Assembly: GCA_016708345.1 (NCBI GenBank)
Contig: JADJFX010000003.1
Location: forward strand, 186,001-250,000
Source: Candidatus Rhodoferax bjergmarkensis
Lineage (GTDB): Bacteria; Pseudomonadota; Gammaproteobacteria; Burkholderiales; Burkholderiaceae_C
Length of the DNA stretch: 64,000 nucleotides
Direction of reading: 5' to 3'
In this document: positions 17,019-25,235 of the stretch, in pieces
How positions within the stretch are numbered: the first letter of the stretch is position 1
Layout of the letters: each line of letters opens with the position of its first letter
The notes under the pieces: generated by a model
Databases searched by the model: none
What the model saw: only the letters and a program-made list of their open reading frames with translations
Told to the model about the DNA's origin: nothing
Position numbers and translations under genes: made by a program

Positions 17019-18182
17019 GTGTCGCATCCCTTAAAGTTTTTGGTGTCTTCTGCCACGCTGGCTGGTTTGCTGGCGGTGTCGTCCATGGCGCACGCGCTGG
17101 CGCAGCGGCTGGGCGAGTCTTTTGTGTTTGAGCCATCCCGGTTGGTGGCCGCCATCAACGCGCTGGACGCCCAGGAAAGCGCCGCGCTGACACGCGTGAT
17201 CGACACCCTGGAGCGCACCAGCGCGGTGGAGGTGTACCGCCTGCAACTGGCGGCCAACGAGGTGGGGTTCGGGCTGCTGGCCCGCGCCGACAACGTGAAA
17301 ATCACCCTAGGGGCCGAGCCGGGCAATATTGCCGTGCTGTACCCCGACCTGAGCGTGCCCTACCGGAGCATCTTTGCCAAGATCATTGAAGGCATTGAGG
17401 CGCAGGTGGGGGCCAAGGTGCAAAGTTATGCCGTGGGCGGGGGTATGGCGGCGCAAGATATTTTGGCCAACCTCAAGCGCCAGGACATCAAGGTGGTGAT
17501 CACGCTGGGGCGCGAGGGCATGAAGGCAGTGTCCGGCCTGAACCGCGAATTTGGCGTGGTGGTGGGTGGGGTGGTGTCGGCACCCGAGGGCGAGGCGCGC
17601 AATTTCCCCACGGTGAGCCTGGCACCCGACCCCGGCATGCTGTTTGAGCGGCTCAAGCACTTTATGCCCGGTGCCAAGCGGGTGATGGTGGTGTACGACC
17701 CGCGCCAAAACGCCTGGCTGATGCGGCTGGCCCGCGAGGCGGCGCGCAAGCAGGGACTGGAGCTGCAGGCGCTGGAGGCACCCGACCTCAAGAGCGCGGT
17801 GCGCCACTACCAGGAGCTGCTGGCCAGTGCCGACCCCAAGCGCGATGCGCTGTGGCTGCCGCAGGATTCCACCACGGTGGAAGAGTCTTCCGTGCTGCCG
17901 CTGGTGCTGGAGAGTGCCTGGAGCCGCAATCTGGCGGTGTTTTCCAGCAGTGTGACGCATGTGCGCCGGGGCGCGCTGTTTTCCTTGTACCCCAACAACA
18001 TGGCGCTGGGGCGGCAGTTGGCGGCGTCGGCGCTGAACTACCCCGGCAGCGCACAAGCGCAGTCCAGCCCGGTGCCCCTGCGCGAGGCAATGCTGGCGGT
18101 GAATGTCCGCACGGCGAGCCACCTGGGGCTGCAGCTGTCGCCCTCGCAGCAGGGGTTTGACTTGGTGTTTCCGGCTCCGTAA
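17019..18182 (+). CDS. ABC-type substrate-binding protein (ABC_sub_bind family), sensor partner
   Basis: A 387 aa periplasmic protein. GTG at 17019 with GGAAG just upstream begins a signal peptide (core FLVSSATLAGLLAVSSMAHA). From residue about 100 onwards it looks like the two-lobed binding protein of the ABC_sub_bind/TrpX type: NIAVLYPDLSVPYRSIF, IKVVITLGREGMKAV, KRVMVVYDPRQNAWLMRLAR and a C-terminal RRGALFSLYPNNMALGRQLA. No permease or ATPase gene is nearby. Instead a large hybrid kinase starts 20 nt downstream, so I infer that it presents a ligand to that sensor rather than to a transporter. The ligand is unknown. Confidence 0.82.
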   Translation: MSHPLKFLVSSATLAGLLAVSSMAHALAQRLGESFVFEPSRLVAAINALDAQESAALTRVIDTLERTSAVEVYRLQLAANEVGFGLLARADNVKITLGAEPGNIAVLYPDLSVPYRSIFAKIIEGIEAQVGAKVQSYAVGGGMAAQDILANLKRQDIKVVITLGREGMKAVSGLNREFGVVVGGVVSAPEGEARNFPTVSLAPDPGMLFERLKHFMPGAKRVMVVYDPRQNAWLMRLAREAARKQGLELQALEAPDLKSAVRHYQELLASADPKRDALWLPQDSTTVEESSVLPLVLESAWSRNLAVFSSSVTHVRRGALFSLYPNNMALGRQLAASALNYPGSAQAQSSPVPLREAMLAVNVRTASHLGLQLSPSQQGFDLVFPAP

Positions 18183-18202
18183 CTTATCTTTTCGACTTTT
18201 TG

Positions 18203-21200
18203 ATGCACCCATTCCAGTTTTTGGCTTCTTCGCTGCGCAACACCACCTTCAGGCGTCAGCTGTCGATCATGGTGGGGGCGGGGGTGATGCTGCTGGTGCT
18301 GTTGTCGTCGCTGGCGATTTCGTGGCAGAGCAGCCGGGAGATCCGGCTCAACCGCGAGCAGCAGGGCCAGCGGCTGGCCGACAGCCTGGCGCGCCAGTCG
18401 CGGCTGGCGCTGCTGTCCGACACCGGCGACAACGTGGCCGACGCGATGGCCGGGGCGCTGGCGTTTCCGGATGTGCAGCAGCTGGAGATTCGCCGCCCCG
18501 ATGGCCGGGCCCTGGTGGCGCAAAGTGCCACCGGCGCGGCGCTGACGCTGCCTGGCGAGGCCCCACCGGCCGACGCGCTGGCGGCAAAAGACGCATTTCT
18601 GGAAGCCCAGGACAGCCAGTCCTGGCGCTTTGTGGCGGCGGTGCGCACGGCGGGCAGCGCCTCGCCGTTTGAGGCAGAGGTGACGCAGGGGCAGCTGCTG
18701 GGCTATGTGCGGGTGGTGCTGTCCAAGGCGTCGATGCAGCAGGCCATGCTTAACCTGTTTGCGCTGAACATGGGTATTTCGTTCTTTTTTGCACTGATTT
18801 TTTTGGCGGCGACGCGCTGGATCACGCTGCGCATGACGCGACCGCTGGGGCAACTTGCCGACTCCATGGGCCGGGCTGAGCAGGGGCAGGCCGGGGTGCG
18901 GGCCGAGCTGAGCGGGCCGCGCGACATTGTGGAGATGGCGCACGCCTTCAACAGCATGATGGCGGTGCTCGACGAGCGCGAGCATTCGTTGCGCCAGGCG
19001 CGGGAAGAGGCGCTGCAGCTGGCCCGTTTGAAGGCCGATTTTGCCGCCACCATGAGCCATGAGCTGCGCACGCCGCTCAACGGGGTGGTGGGCACGCTGG
19101 ACATTTTGCGCGCCTCGGCGCTGCCGCCGGCTGCACGCAGCTATGTGAACCTGGCATGGGATTCGTCGCAGTATTTGCTGGACCTGATCAACAACATTCT
19201 GGATTTTTCGTCACTCGACGCGGGCAAGTTGCGCCTGGCAGAGGGGGATTTTGACCTGGCCCGCCTGTGCGAGCAGTCGATCGACCTGGTGTCGCCGCAG
19301 GTGGGCAGCAAGGGGCTGGAAATGGCTTACATGCTGGCGCCGGGGGTGCCGCTGAATTTGCGTGGCGACTCGCGCCGCTTGCGCCAGATTTTGCTGAATT
19401 TGCTGGGCAATGCCGTCAAATTCACTGAGCGCGGCGATATTGTCATTCGCGTGGCCCCGGTGGGCGATTTTGCGCACAGCGGCAGTTTGCGCTTTGAGGT
19501 GGTGGACAGCGGCATGGGGGTGCCGGTGGCTGCCCAGGCCACCATTTTTGACTCGTACACACAGGCTGACCCGTCCTCCACCCGCAGCCACGACGGCTCG
19601 GGCCTGGGGCTGGCCATTTGCAAGCAGTTGTGCGTGCTGATGGGCGGTGAGATCGGGGTGGACAGTGAGCCGGGGGTGGGCAGCACCTTCTGGTTCACCT
19701 TGCCGTTCAAGCCGGGTGCTCAGGGGGCGTCGCCAGTGCCAGGGCGGCAGCGCTCAGGGCGGGTGCTGGTACTGGACGAGAGCGCGGTGGTGCGCCAGTT
19801 TCTGGAGCAGTCTTTGCTGGCCTGCGGCTATGTGTGCAGCGAGGCCAGCAACGCCCAGCATGCGGCCCATCTGCTGCAGCAGGCGATGCAGGCAGGCACG
19901 CCCTACCAGATCGTGATTGTGGACATGTTGCTGGCGCAAGCGCATGCCGCCCTGGTGCAGGACTTGCGCACGGCCCCCCAGTTTGGCCGCCCCCGCATGG
20001 TGCTGATGAACCGCTATGGCGCGGTGTGCGAGCCCGATGCGCCGCAGGCCGATGCCTACCTGGCCAAACCCTTGCGCCTGGAGCGTTTGCTGGAGTGCCT
20101 GGACACCGCCATGGGCGCGAGGGCTGCTGTGCAGGGGGCCTTGCCACAGGGCGAGGGGGGCGTGCCACGCATTTTGGTGGTGGAGGACAACCGCACCAGT
20201 CAGACCATTGCCACCGGCATGTTGCAGTTGCTGGGCTGCCAAGCGCAGGTGGCGGCCAATGGCCGGGTGGCTGTGAAGGCGTTTGAGGCTGAGCACTGGG
20301 ATGTGATTCTGATGGACTGCAACATGCCGGAGATGGACGGCTACGAGGCCACAGCAGTGATCCGCACGCTGGAAAAGGCCAGCGCCCAGCGGGTGCCTAT
20401 TGTGGCGATGACGGCCAATGCGCAGGCGGCAGACGTGGCCAAGTGCCTGTCCGCAGGCATGGACGATCATTTGTCAAAACCCCTGACGCTGACCAGCCTG
20501 CGCGTCCTTTTGCAGCGTTGGTTGCCGTCACTGGCGTTGGTGGCGCCGGTGCCAGTGGCGGTGGTTGCCCCGGCGATCCGGCAGGGGGATGCGGTGGATG
20601 CGGCGGCGCTGGTGCGCTTGCGCGAGGCTTTGGGCGGCACCATCGGCCTGGCGATTCGGCCTTTTTTGGAAGACATGCCGGTTTATCTGGACGAGTTGGA
20701 CGCAGCAGCAGCGGCTGGTCAGGGCAAGGCCATGCGCTACACGGCGCATGCGGTCAAGGGGGCTGCGGGCAATTTTGGTGCGACGGGGCTGGCCGAGCTG
20801 GCGCGCGACATGGAAGCGCTGGCCGAGGCCGGGCAGGTGGAGGCGGCCGCGAGTTTGCTGGGGCAACTGCGGGCAGAGCATGCTCTGGTCAAGCTGGCGC
20901 TGGAGCGTGAACTGCAGGCCGAGGGCACCGGGGTGTTGCCTTTGTTGGACGCGGACGCGGCGCGGGTGCTGATTGTGGATGACGACCGCAGCACGCGGTC
21001 CACCTTGCGGGCCGCCCTGCAGCGCAGTGGTTTTGAAGTGAGCGAGGCGTGTGATGGCAGCGAGGTGGCCGATGCGGTCAAGCGCCAGCGCCCGGATGTG
21101 ATCCTGATGGATGCCCTGATGCCGGTGATGGACGGCTTTGCCGCCTGCGCCCTGTTGCAGGAGACGCCCGAGGGGCGGGCGATCCCGGTGCTGATGGTCA

Positions 21201-21991
21201 CCGCGCTGGAAGACGGTGCCTCGATTGAACGGGCTTTTGCCGCCGGGGCCAGTGACTACATTCCCAAACCGCTGCATCTGGCGGTCGTGAACCAGCGGGT
21301 GCGCCGCCTGGTGGAGGCGACGCGGGCCGCACACCAGTTGCAGTCATCCGTGCAGGAAAAGACGGCGCTCCTGCTTGAAATTCACCACCGGGTCAAAAAC
21401 AACCTGCAAGTCATTTCCAGTTTGTTGCGCCTGGAGGCTGGGCGCAGTGAGCACGCGCCTACCAAGGGGGTACTCAAGGACATGCAGGGCCGTATCCGCG
21501 CCATGGCCTTGTTGCACGAGACCATTTACCGCAAGGGTACTTTTGCCGCCATTGACCTGGGTGCTTACATTGGCCAGGTTGCAAGCCAGTCCGTCAGAAC
21601 CCTGACGAGCAAGTCAAGCACCGTGCAGCTGCGCTTGGAAGTCAGTGCGGTACAGGTCGGTTTGGACCAGGCCACGCCCTGTGGCATGCTGGTGAGCGAA
21701 TTGGTTTCCAATTCCCTCAAACATGGCTTTCCGCCGGGGCACAACGGTGAAATTTGCATTGAGTTGAGGCCCTTGGACGAGTCCGCCCAGTGGCGTTTGC
21801 AGGTGAGTGACACGGGAACAGGCTTGACGCACGACTTTGAAACCCGGCGGAAAAATTCGCTGGGTCTGCAACTGGTGAATGATTTGAGCATGCAAATGGG
21901 TGGCGTACTGAACGTTGGCGCTGGGCCGAAGGCTGTTTTTACGGTGGACTTCAAGGCTGAGAAACCTGCGCCGATTGTGATCAGTCTGTGA
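18203..21991 (+). CDS. Giant hybrid sensor histidine kinase with two kinase modules
   Basis: A 1262 aa membrane kinase. Order: TM1 (about 20-42), periplasmic sensor of about 130 aa resembling CHASE8, TM2 (about 180-205), HAMP, HisKA with His286 (MSHELRTPLNG), ATPase (..NLLGNAVKFTERGD, GSGLGLAICKQL), a degenerate receiver (about 520-635), receiver 2 with Asp705 (ILMDCNMPEMDG), Hpt with His849 (AHAVKGAAGNFG), receiver 3 with Asp970 (ILMDALMPVMDG), then a second kinase of the HisKA_2 type with His1062 (LEIHHRVKNNLQ) and its own ATPase (SELVSNSLKHGF, SLGLQLVND). No DNA-binding output follows. ATG 18203 is chosen; a TTG precedes it. Probably cotranscribed with the binding protein upstream. Confidence 0.93.
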   Translation: MHPFQFLASSLRNTTFRRQLSIMVGAGVMLLVLLSSLAISWQSSREIRLNREQQGQRLADSLARQSRLALLSDTGDNVADAMAGALAFPDVQQLEIRRPDGRALVAQSATGAALTLPGEAPPADALAAKDAFLEAQDSQSWRFVAAVRTAGSASPFEAEVTQGQLLGYVRVVLSKASMQQAMLNLFALNMGISFFFALIFLAATRWITLRMTRPLGQLADSMGRAEQGQAGVRAELSGPRDIVEMAHAFNSMMAVLDEREHSLRQAREEALQLARLKADFAATMSHELRTPLNGVVGTLDILRASALPPAARSYVNLAWDSSQYLLDLINNILDFSSLDAGKLRLAEGDFDLARLCEQSIDLVSPQVGSKGLEMAYMLAPGVPLNLRGDSRRLRQILLNLLGNAVKFTERGDIVIRVAPVGDFAHSGSLRFEVVDSGMGVPVAAQATIFDSYTQADPSSTRSHDGSGLGLAICKQLCVLMGGEIGVDSEPGVGSTFWFTLPFKPGAQGASPVPGRQRSGRVLVLDESAVVRQFLEQSLLACGYVCSEASNAQHAAHLLQQAMQAGTPYQIVIVDMLLAQAHAALVQDLRTAPQFGRPRMVLMNRYGAVCEPDAPQADAYLAKPLRLERLLECLDTAMGARAAVQGALPQGEGGVPRILVVEDNRTSQTIATGMLQLLGCQAQVAANGRVAVKAFEAEHWDVILMDCNMPEMDGYEATAVIRTLEKASAQRVPIVAMTANAQAADVAKCLSAGMDDHLSKPLTLTSLRVLLQRWLPSLALVAPVPVAVVAPAIRQGDAVDAAALVRLREALGGTIGLAIRPFLEDMPVYLDELDAAAAAGQGKAMRYTAHAVKGAAGNFGATGLAELARDMEALAEAGQVEAAASLLGQLRAEHALVKLALERELQAEGTGVLPLLDADAARVLIVDDDRSTRSTLRAALQRSGFEVSEACDGSEVADAVKRQRPDVILMDALMPVMDGFAACALLQETPEGRAIPVLMVTALEDGASIERAFAAGASDYIPKPLHLAVVNQRVRRLVEATRAAHQLQSSVQEKTALLLEIHHRVKNNLQVISSLLRLEAGRSEHAPTKGVLKDMQGRIRAMALLHETIYRKGTFAAIDLGAYIGQVASQSVRTLTSKSSTVQLRLEVSAVQVGLDQATPCGMLVSELVSNSLKHGFPPGHNGEICIELRPLDESAQWRLQVSDTGTGLTHDFETRRKNSLGLQLVNDLSMQMGGVLNVGAGPKAVFTVDFKAEKPAPIVISL

Positions 21992-22026
21992 AGCGTGGCA
22001 TCACTGCGGTCGGTGCAGTGGCAGCG

Positions 22027-22081
22027 ATTTTGGCCCAATGCGCTTATCTACAGTGCGCATGCAGCTATCAAAATAGTAGCG
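22027..22081 (+). repeat. Dispersed palindromic repeat, copy 6
   Basis: Reads TTTTGGCCCAATGCGCTTAT, then GTGCGCATGCAGCTATCAAA and ATAGTAGC. It fills the gap between two convergent genes, 36 nt after the kinase stop and 11 nt beyond the helicase stop, so it may also end transcription. Confidence 0.85.
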
Positions 22082-22091
22082 TAATGGTATT

Positions 22092-24254
22092 TCAAGATTT
22101 AGATTGAATCAGCGCCAATGCCGCATTGTCAGCCGCCTTTTTGGCAAACTCGGCCCTCAGCGCCCGAAGTTTTTCGCGCGGGTCTTCCTTGGTGGTTTTT
22201 TGGTCCAGCCCCATCTCGGCGATGAAGCGGCTGGGCTGGGCGGCGATCATTTCACGGCCTTTTTTGCGTTTGCGCGTCCAGCTCACGGCCAGGCTGCGCT
22301 GGGCGCGGGTGATGCCGACGTACATCAGGCGGCGCTCTTCCTGCAGGTGGGTGGCCATGTTCTCGGTAGCCGCTTCGTGTTCGCGCTCGGAGCCGCCCAG
22401 CGCTGCCGCACCTTCGGCCCCGCTTTCTTTCAGCTTGAACGGCAGCATGCCCTCGGTCACGCCCACCAGCATCACATGCGGCCACTCCAGGCCCTTGGCG
22501 GCGTGCAGGGTGGACAGGGTCACCACGTCCATGTCCTTCTCGCGCTCGCTGATGGTGGAGAGCAGCGAGACGGTTTGCGCGACCTCCAAAAGCGACTTGA
22601 TTTCGTTCGAGGTGCTGACGCCCGCCGCATCGTCAATCTGGCCGCCGCAGCGCGCCGACATCCAGTCGCAAAAGTCCATCACATTGGTCCAGCGGGCAGC
22701 AGCCACTTTTTCGCTGTCTTCGCCGTCGTACAGGTGTTTCTCGTAGCCGATTTCTTTCAGCCAGTCCATCAGGAACGTGCGGGCGGCTTCCACGCCCAGG
22801 GTGCTGCGGGCGCGAAATTCCAGGTCGTTCACATAACGGCCAAACTCGTGCAGGCTGCCCACGGCTTTGCTGCTGAGCACACTGCCCAGCGAACTGGAGA
22901 ACAGGGCTTCGAACAGGCTGAGTTTGTACTGGCTGGCAAACACGCCCAGTTGCGACAGGGTCTGGTGGCCAATGCCGCGCTTGGGGGTGGTGACGGCGCG
23001 CAAAAAGGCCGGGTCGTCGTCGTTGTTGATCCACAGGCGAAACCAGCCACACAGGTCCTTGATTTCGGCGCGGTCAAAAAAGCTGGTGCCGCCCGAGACT
23101 TTGTAGGGAATCTGCGCCTTGCGCAGGGCTTTTTCAAAGGTTTTGGCCTGATGGTTGGCGCGGTACAGCACAGCGAAATGCCGGAACTCTTGGAACTGTG
23201 GTCCGCCATGCGGCAAGCCTCCAGCGCGCAGGCTCTGGATGCGCGCCACGGTGCGCTCGGCCTCATGCTCCTCGCTGTCGGCGTCCACCACCCGCACCGG
23301 TTCGCCTTCGCCCAGGTCGCTCCACAGGTTTTTGGGAAACAGCTTGGGGTTGGGGCCGATCACGTTGTTGGCCGCGCGCAGGATGGCGCTGGTGGAGCGG
23401 TAGTTTTGCTCCAGCTTGATGACCTTGAGGGTGGGGAAGTCAACCGGCAGTTTCTTCAGGTTGTCCAGCGTGGCACCGCGCCAGCCGTAAATGGACTGGT
23501 CATCGTCACCCACAGCGGTAAAACGCGCGCCGCTGGCAGGGTTGCCGCCCACCAGCAGCTTGAGCACGTCGTACTGCGTGGCATTCGTGTCCTGGTACTC
23601 GTCCACAAGCACATGGCCCATTTGCGCTTGCCACTTCTGCCTGACGTGCTCATGATTTTGTAGCAATTTGAGGGGCAGGGTGATCAGGTCGTCAAAATCG
23701 ACGCTCTGGTAGGCGCACAGGCGCTCTTCATAGTGCGCCATCACGCGGGCGATGATGCGCTCGTTGTCGTCCTTGGCCTGGGCTAGAGCCTGGGCGGAAT
23801 TGAGGCCCTGGCCCTTCCAGCCGCTGATGACCCATTGCCAGCTGCGGGCAGTGGCGGCGTCCACCGTGCCACCGGCGTCTTTGAGGATGCTGGTGACGTC
23901 GTCGCTGTCCAGGATGGAGAATTTGGCCTTCAGGCCCAGCGCCTCGCCGTCTTCGCGCAGCATGCGCACGCCTAAAGCGTGAAAGGTGCAAATCACCACG
24001 TCCTTGGCGGCGCGACCAATCAGCCCCTTGGCGCGCTCGCGCATTTCGCTGGCGGCTTTGTTGGTGAAGGTGATGGCGGCAATGCGTTTGGGCTCCAGCC
24101 CGGCCTGGATCAGGCGGCCAATTTTGTGCGTGATGACCCGTGTTTTGCCGGAACCGGCTCCGGCGAGCACCAGGCAGGGGCCGTGCATGAAGTTGACGGC
24201 TTCTTGCTGGGCCAGGTTCAGGCCAGTGGGGGCATTGGGAGGGGAGGAGGACAT
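22092..24254 (-). CDS. UvrD/Rep-family ATP-dependent DNA helicase
   Basis: A 720 aa superfamily 1 helicase (3' to 5'). Visible motifs: Q motif LNLAQQEAV, Walker A AGAGSGKTRVITHKIG, motif Ia ITFTNKAASEM, Walker B VLVDEYQDTN, motif III AVGDDDQSIYGWRGA, motif IV KLEQNYRSTSAILRAAN, motif V TLHAAKGLEWPHV and motif VI RRLMYVGITRAQRSLAVSW. Length and the sequence around motif III are close to Rep, which removes protein roadblocks ahead of replication forks. ATG at 24254 is preferred; an in-frame start up to 27 nt upstream is possible. It stands alone on the minus strand between the two kinase systems. Confidence 0.9.
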   Translation of the reverse strand: MSSSPPNAPTGLNLAQQEAVNFMHGPCLVLAGAGSGKTRVITHKIGRLIQAGLEPKRIAAITFTNKAASEMRERAKGLIGRAAKDVVICTFHALGVRMLREDGEALGLKAKFSILDSDDVTSILKDAGGTVDAATARSWQWVISGWKGQGLNSAQALAQAKDDNERIIARVMAHYEERLCAYQSVDFDDLITLPLKLLQNHEHVRQKWQAQMGHVLVDEYQDTNATQYDVLKLLVGGNPASGARFTAVGDDDQSIYGWRGATLDNLKKLPVDFPTLKVIKLEQNYRSTSAILRAANNVIGPNPKLFPKNLWSDLGEGEPVRVVDADSEEHEAERTVARIQSLRAGGLPHGGPQFQEFRHFAVLYRANHQAKTFEKALRKAQIPYKVSGGTSFFDRAEIKDLCGWFRLWINNDDDPAFLRAVTTPKRGIGHQTLSQLGVFASQYKLSLFEALFSSSLGSVLSSKAVGSLHEFGRYVNDLEFRARSTLGVEAARTFLMDWLKEIGYEKHLYDGEDSEKVAAARWTNVMDFCDWMSARCGGQIDDAAGVSTSNEIKSLLEVAQTVSLLSTISEREKDMDVVTLSTLHAAKGLEWPHVMLVGVTEGMLPFKLKESGAEGAAALGGSEREHEAATENMATHLQEERRLMYVGITRAQRSLAVSWTRKRKKGREMIAAQPSRFIAEMGLDQKTTKEDPREKLRALRAEFAKKAADNAALALIQSKS

Positions 24255-24417
24255 CGAAGGGGCGGTTGGCAGACCCAGCAATACCGTGGGTGAAGGCCAG
24301 AATCATACAGACGCCGAGTTGCCCGGCGTCTTCAGGGGGAAAGAGGCGCAAAGTACCCCCCAAATCACGGGTGGTCAGTACAATAAAACGCTGATGTCCA
24401 CCCAAGGTGAGTTTTGC

Positions 24418-25233
24418 ATGATCCTGCCAAAGTTCTTCGCTCTGAGCGGCCTGCTGGTCGGATGCCTTATTTCCTTCGGTGCCCGTGCTGTCCAGACCAC
24501 CGCATTTGGTTGCGGCACCAAGCCAATTCGTCTGGCTTACTATGACTATGGCTACTTCCACTTTGACAATGGGCGCGGCATTGACCCGGATGTGGTCAAT
24601 GAACTCAAGCGCCGCACTGGCTGCAAGTTTGACACCCAGGTAATGGCCCGCGCCCGCATCTGGGCCGATCTGGCCAGTGGAGAGCTGGACATGAGCGTGT
24701 CGGGCATCCGCAACGCCGAGCGTGACAAGTTCGCCGGTTTTGCCAACTACCTGAGCATGAAGAATTACGCGCTGGTTCAAAAAAATGTGGCCACCCAAGT
24801 GCATCGCGGTGAAGATTTTGTCGCAACCAAAGCCTTGCAGTTCGGGGTGGTACGGGCGTTCAAACATGGCGAAAAGCAGGACCAGTGGCTTGACCAGTTG
24901 CGCCAGGAAAAGCGCGTGCAGGAAAGCGCGGACGTTGAAACCGTCTTTCGCAAGCTCAAAGAGCAGCGTGTGGATGCCATGTATTCACAACCACCGGCGT
25001 ACCGCCGCAACATCGATGTACTGGGCATGCAAAACGACGTGGTGGTGCAGGACTGGACCCCCGGCGAGAAGGGGGTGTCACTTGGACTTATTTTGAGCCG
25101 GCGGCGTTTCTCGGATGCGGATGTGGTGCGCTGGCAGGCCCTGCTCAACGCGATGCGCGCGGACGGCACCCTCAAACGGATCTTTACCAGGTACCTGCCG
25201 CCCGATGAAGCGGGCAAGATGCTGGACTATTAA
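24418..25233 (+). CDS. Extracellular solute-binding protein, amino-acid-binding type, sensor partner
   Basis: A 271 aa secreted protein of the bacterial solute-binding family 3 fold. ATG at 24418 follows AAGGTGAG; the signal peptide core is FFALSGLLVGCLISFGARA. The mature part begins with PIRLAYYDYGYFHF, has DPDVVNELKRRTGCKFD and the domain-typical DLASGELDMSVSGI, and ends with LLNAMRADGTLKRIFTRYLP. Two nucleotides after its stop begins a hybrid histidine kinase, with no permease in sight, so I infer a sensing role. Ligand unknown. Confidence 0.85.
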   Translation: MILPKFFALSGLLVGCLISFGARAVQTTAFGCGTKPIRLAYYDYGYFHFDNGRGIDPDVVNELKRRTGCKFDTQVMARARIWADLASGELDMSVSGIRNAERDKFAGFANYLSMKNYALVQKNVATQVHRGEDFVATKALQFGVVRAFKHGEKQDQWLDQLRQEKRVQESADVETVFRKLKEQRVDAMYSQPPAYRRNIDVLGMQNDVVVQDWTPGEKGVSLGLILSRRRFSDADVVRWQALLNAMRADGTLKRIFTRYLPPDEAGKMLDY

Positions 25234-25235
25234 GA

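Noticed and set aside
16796..17326. A minus-strand open frame of 176 codons
   Set aside because: It overlaps the start of the binding-protein gene in antisense, and its end is made of repeat copy 5. No motif or ribosome-binding site.
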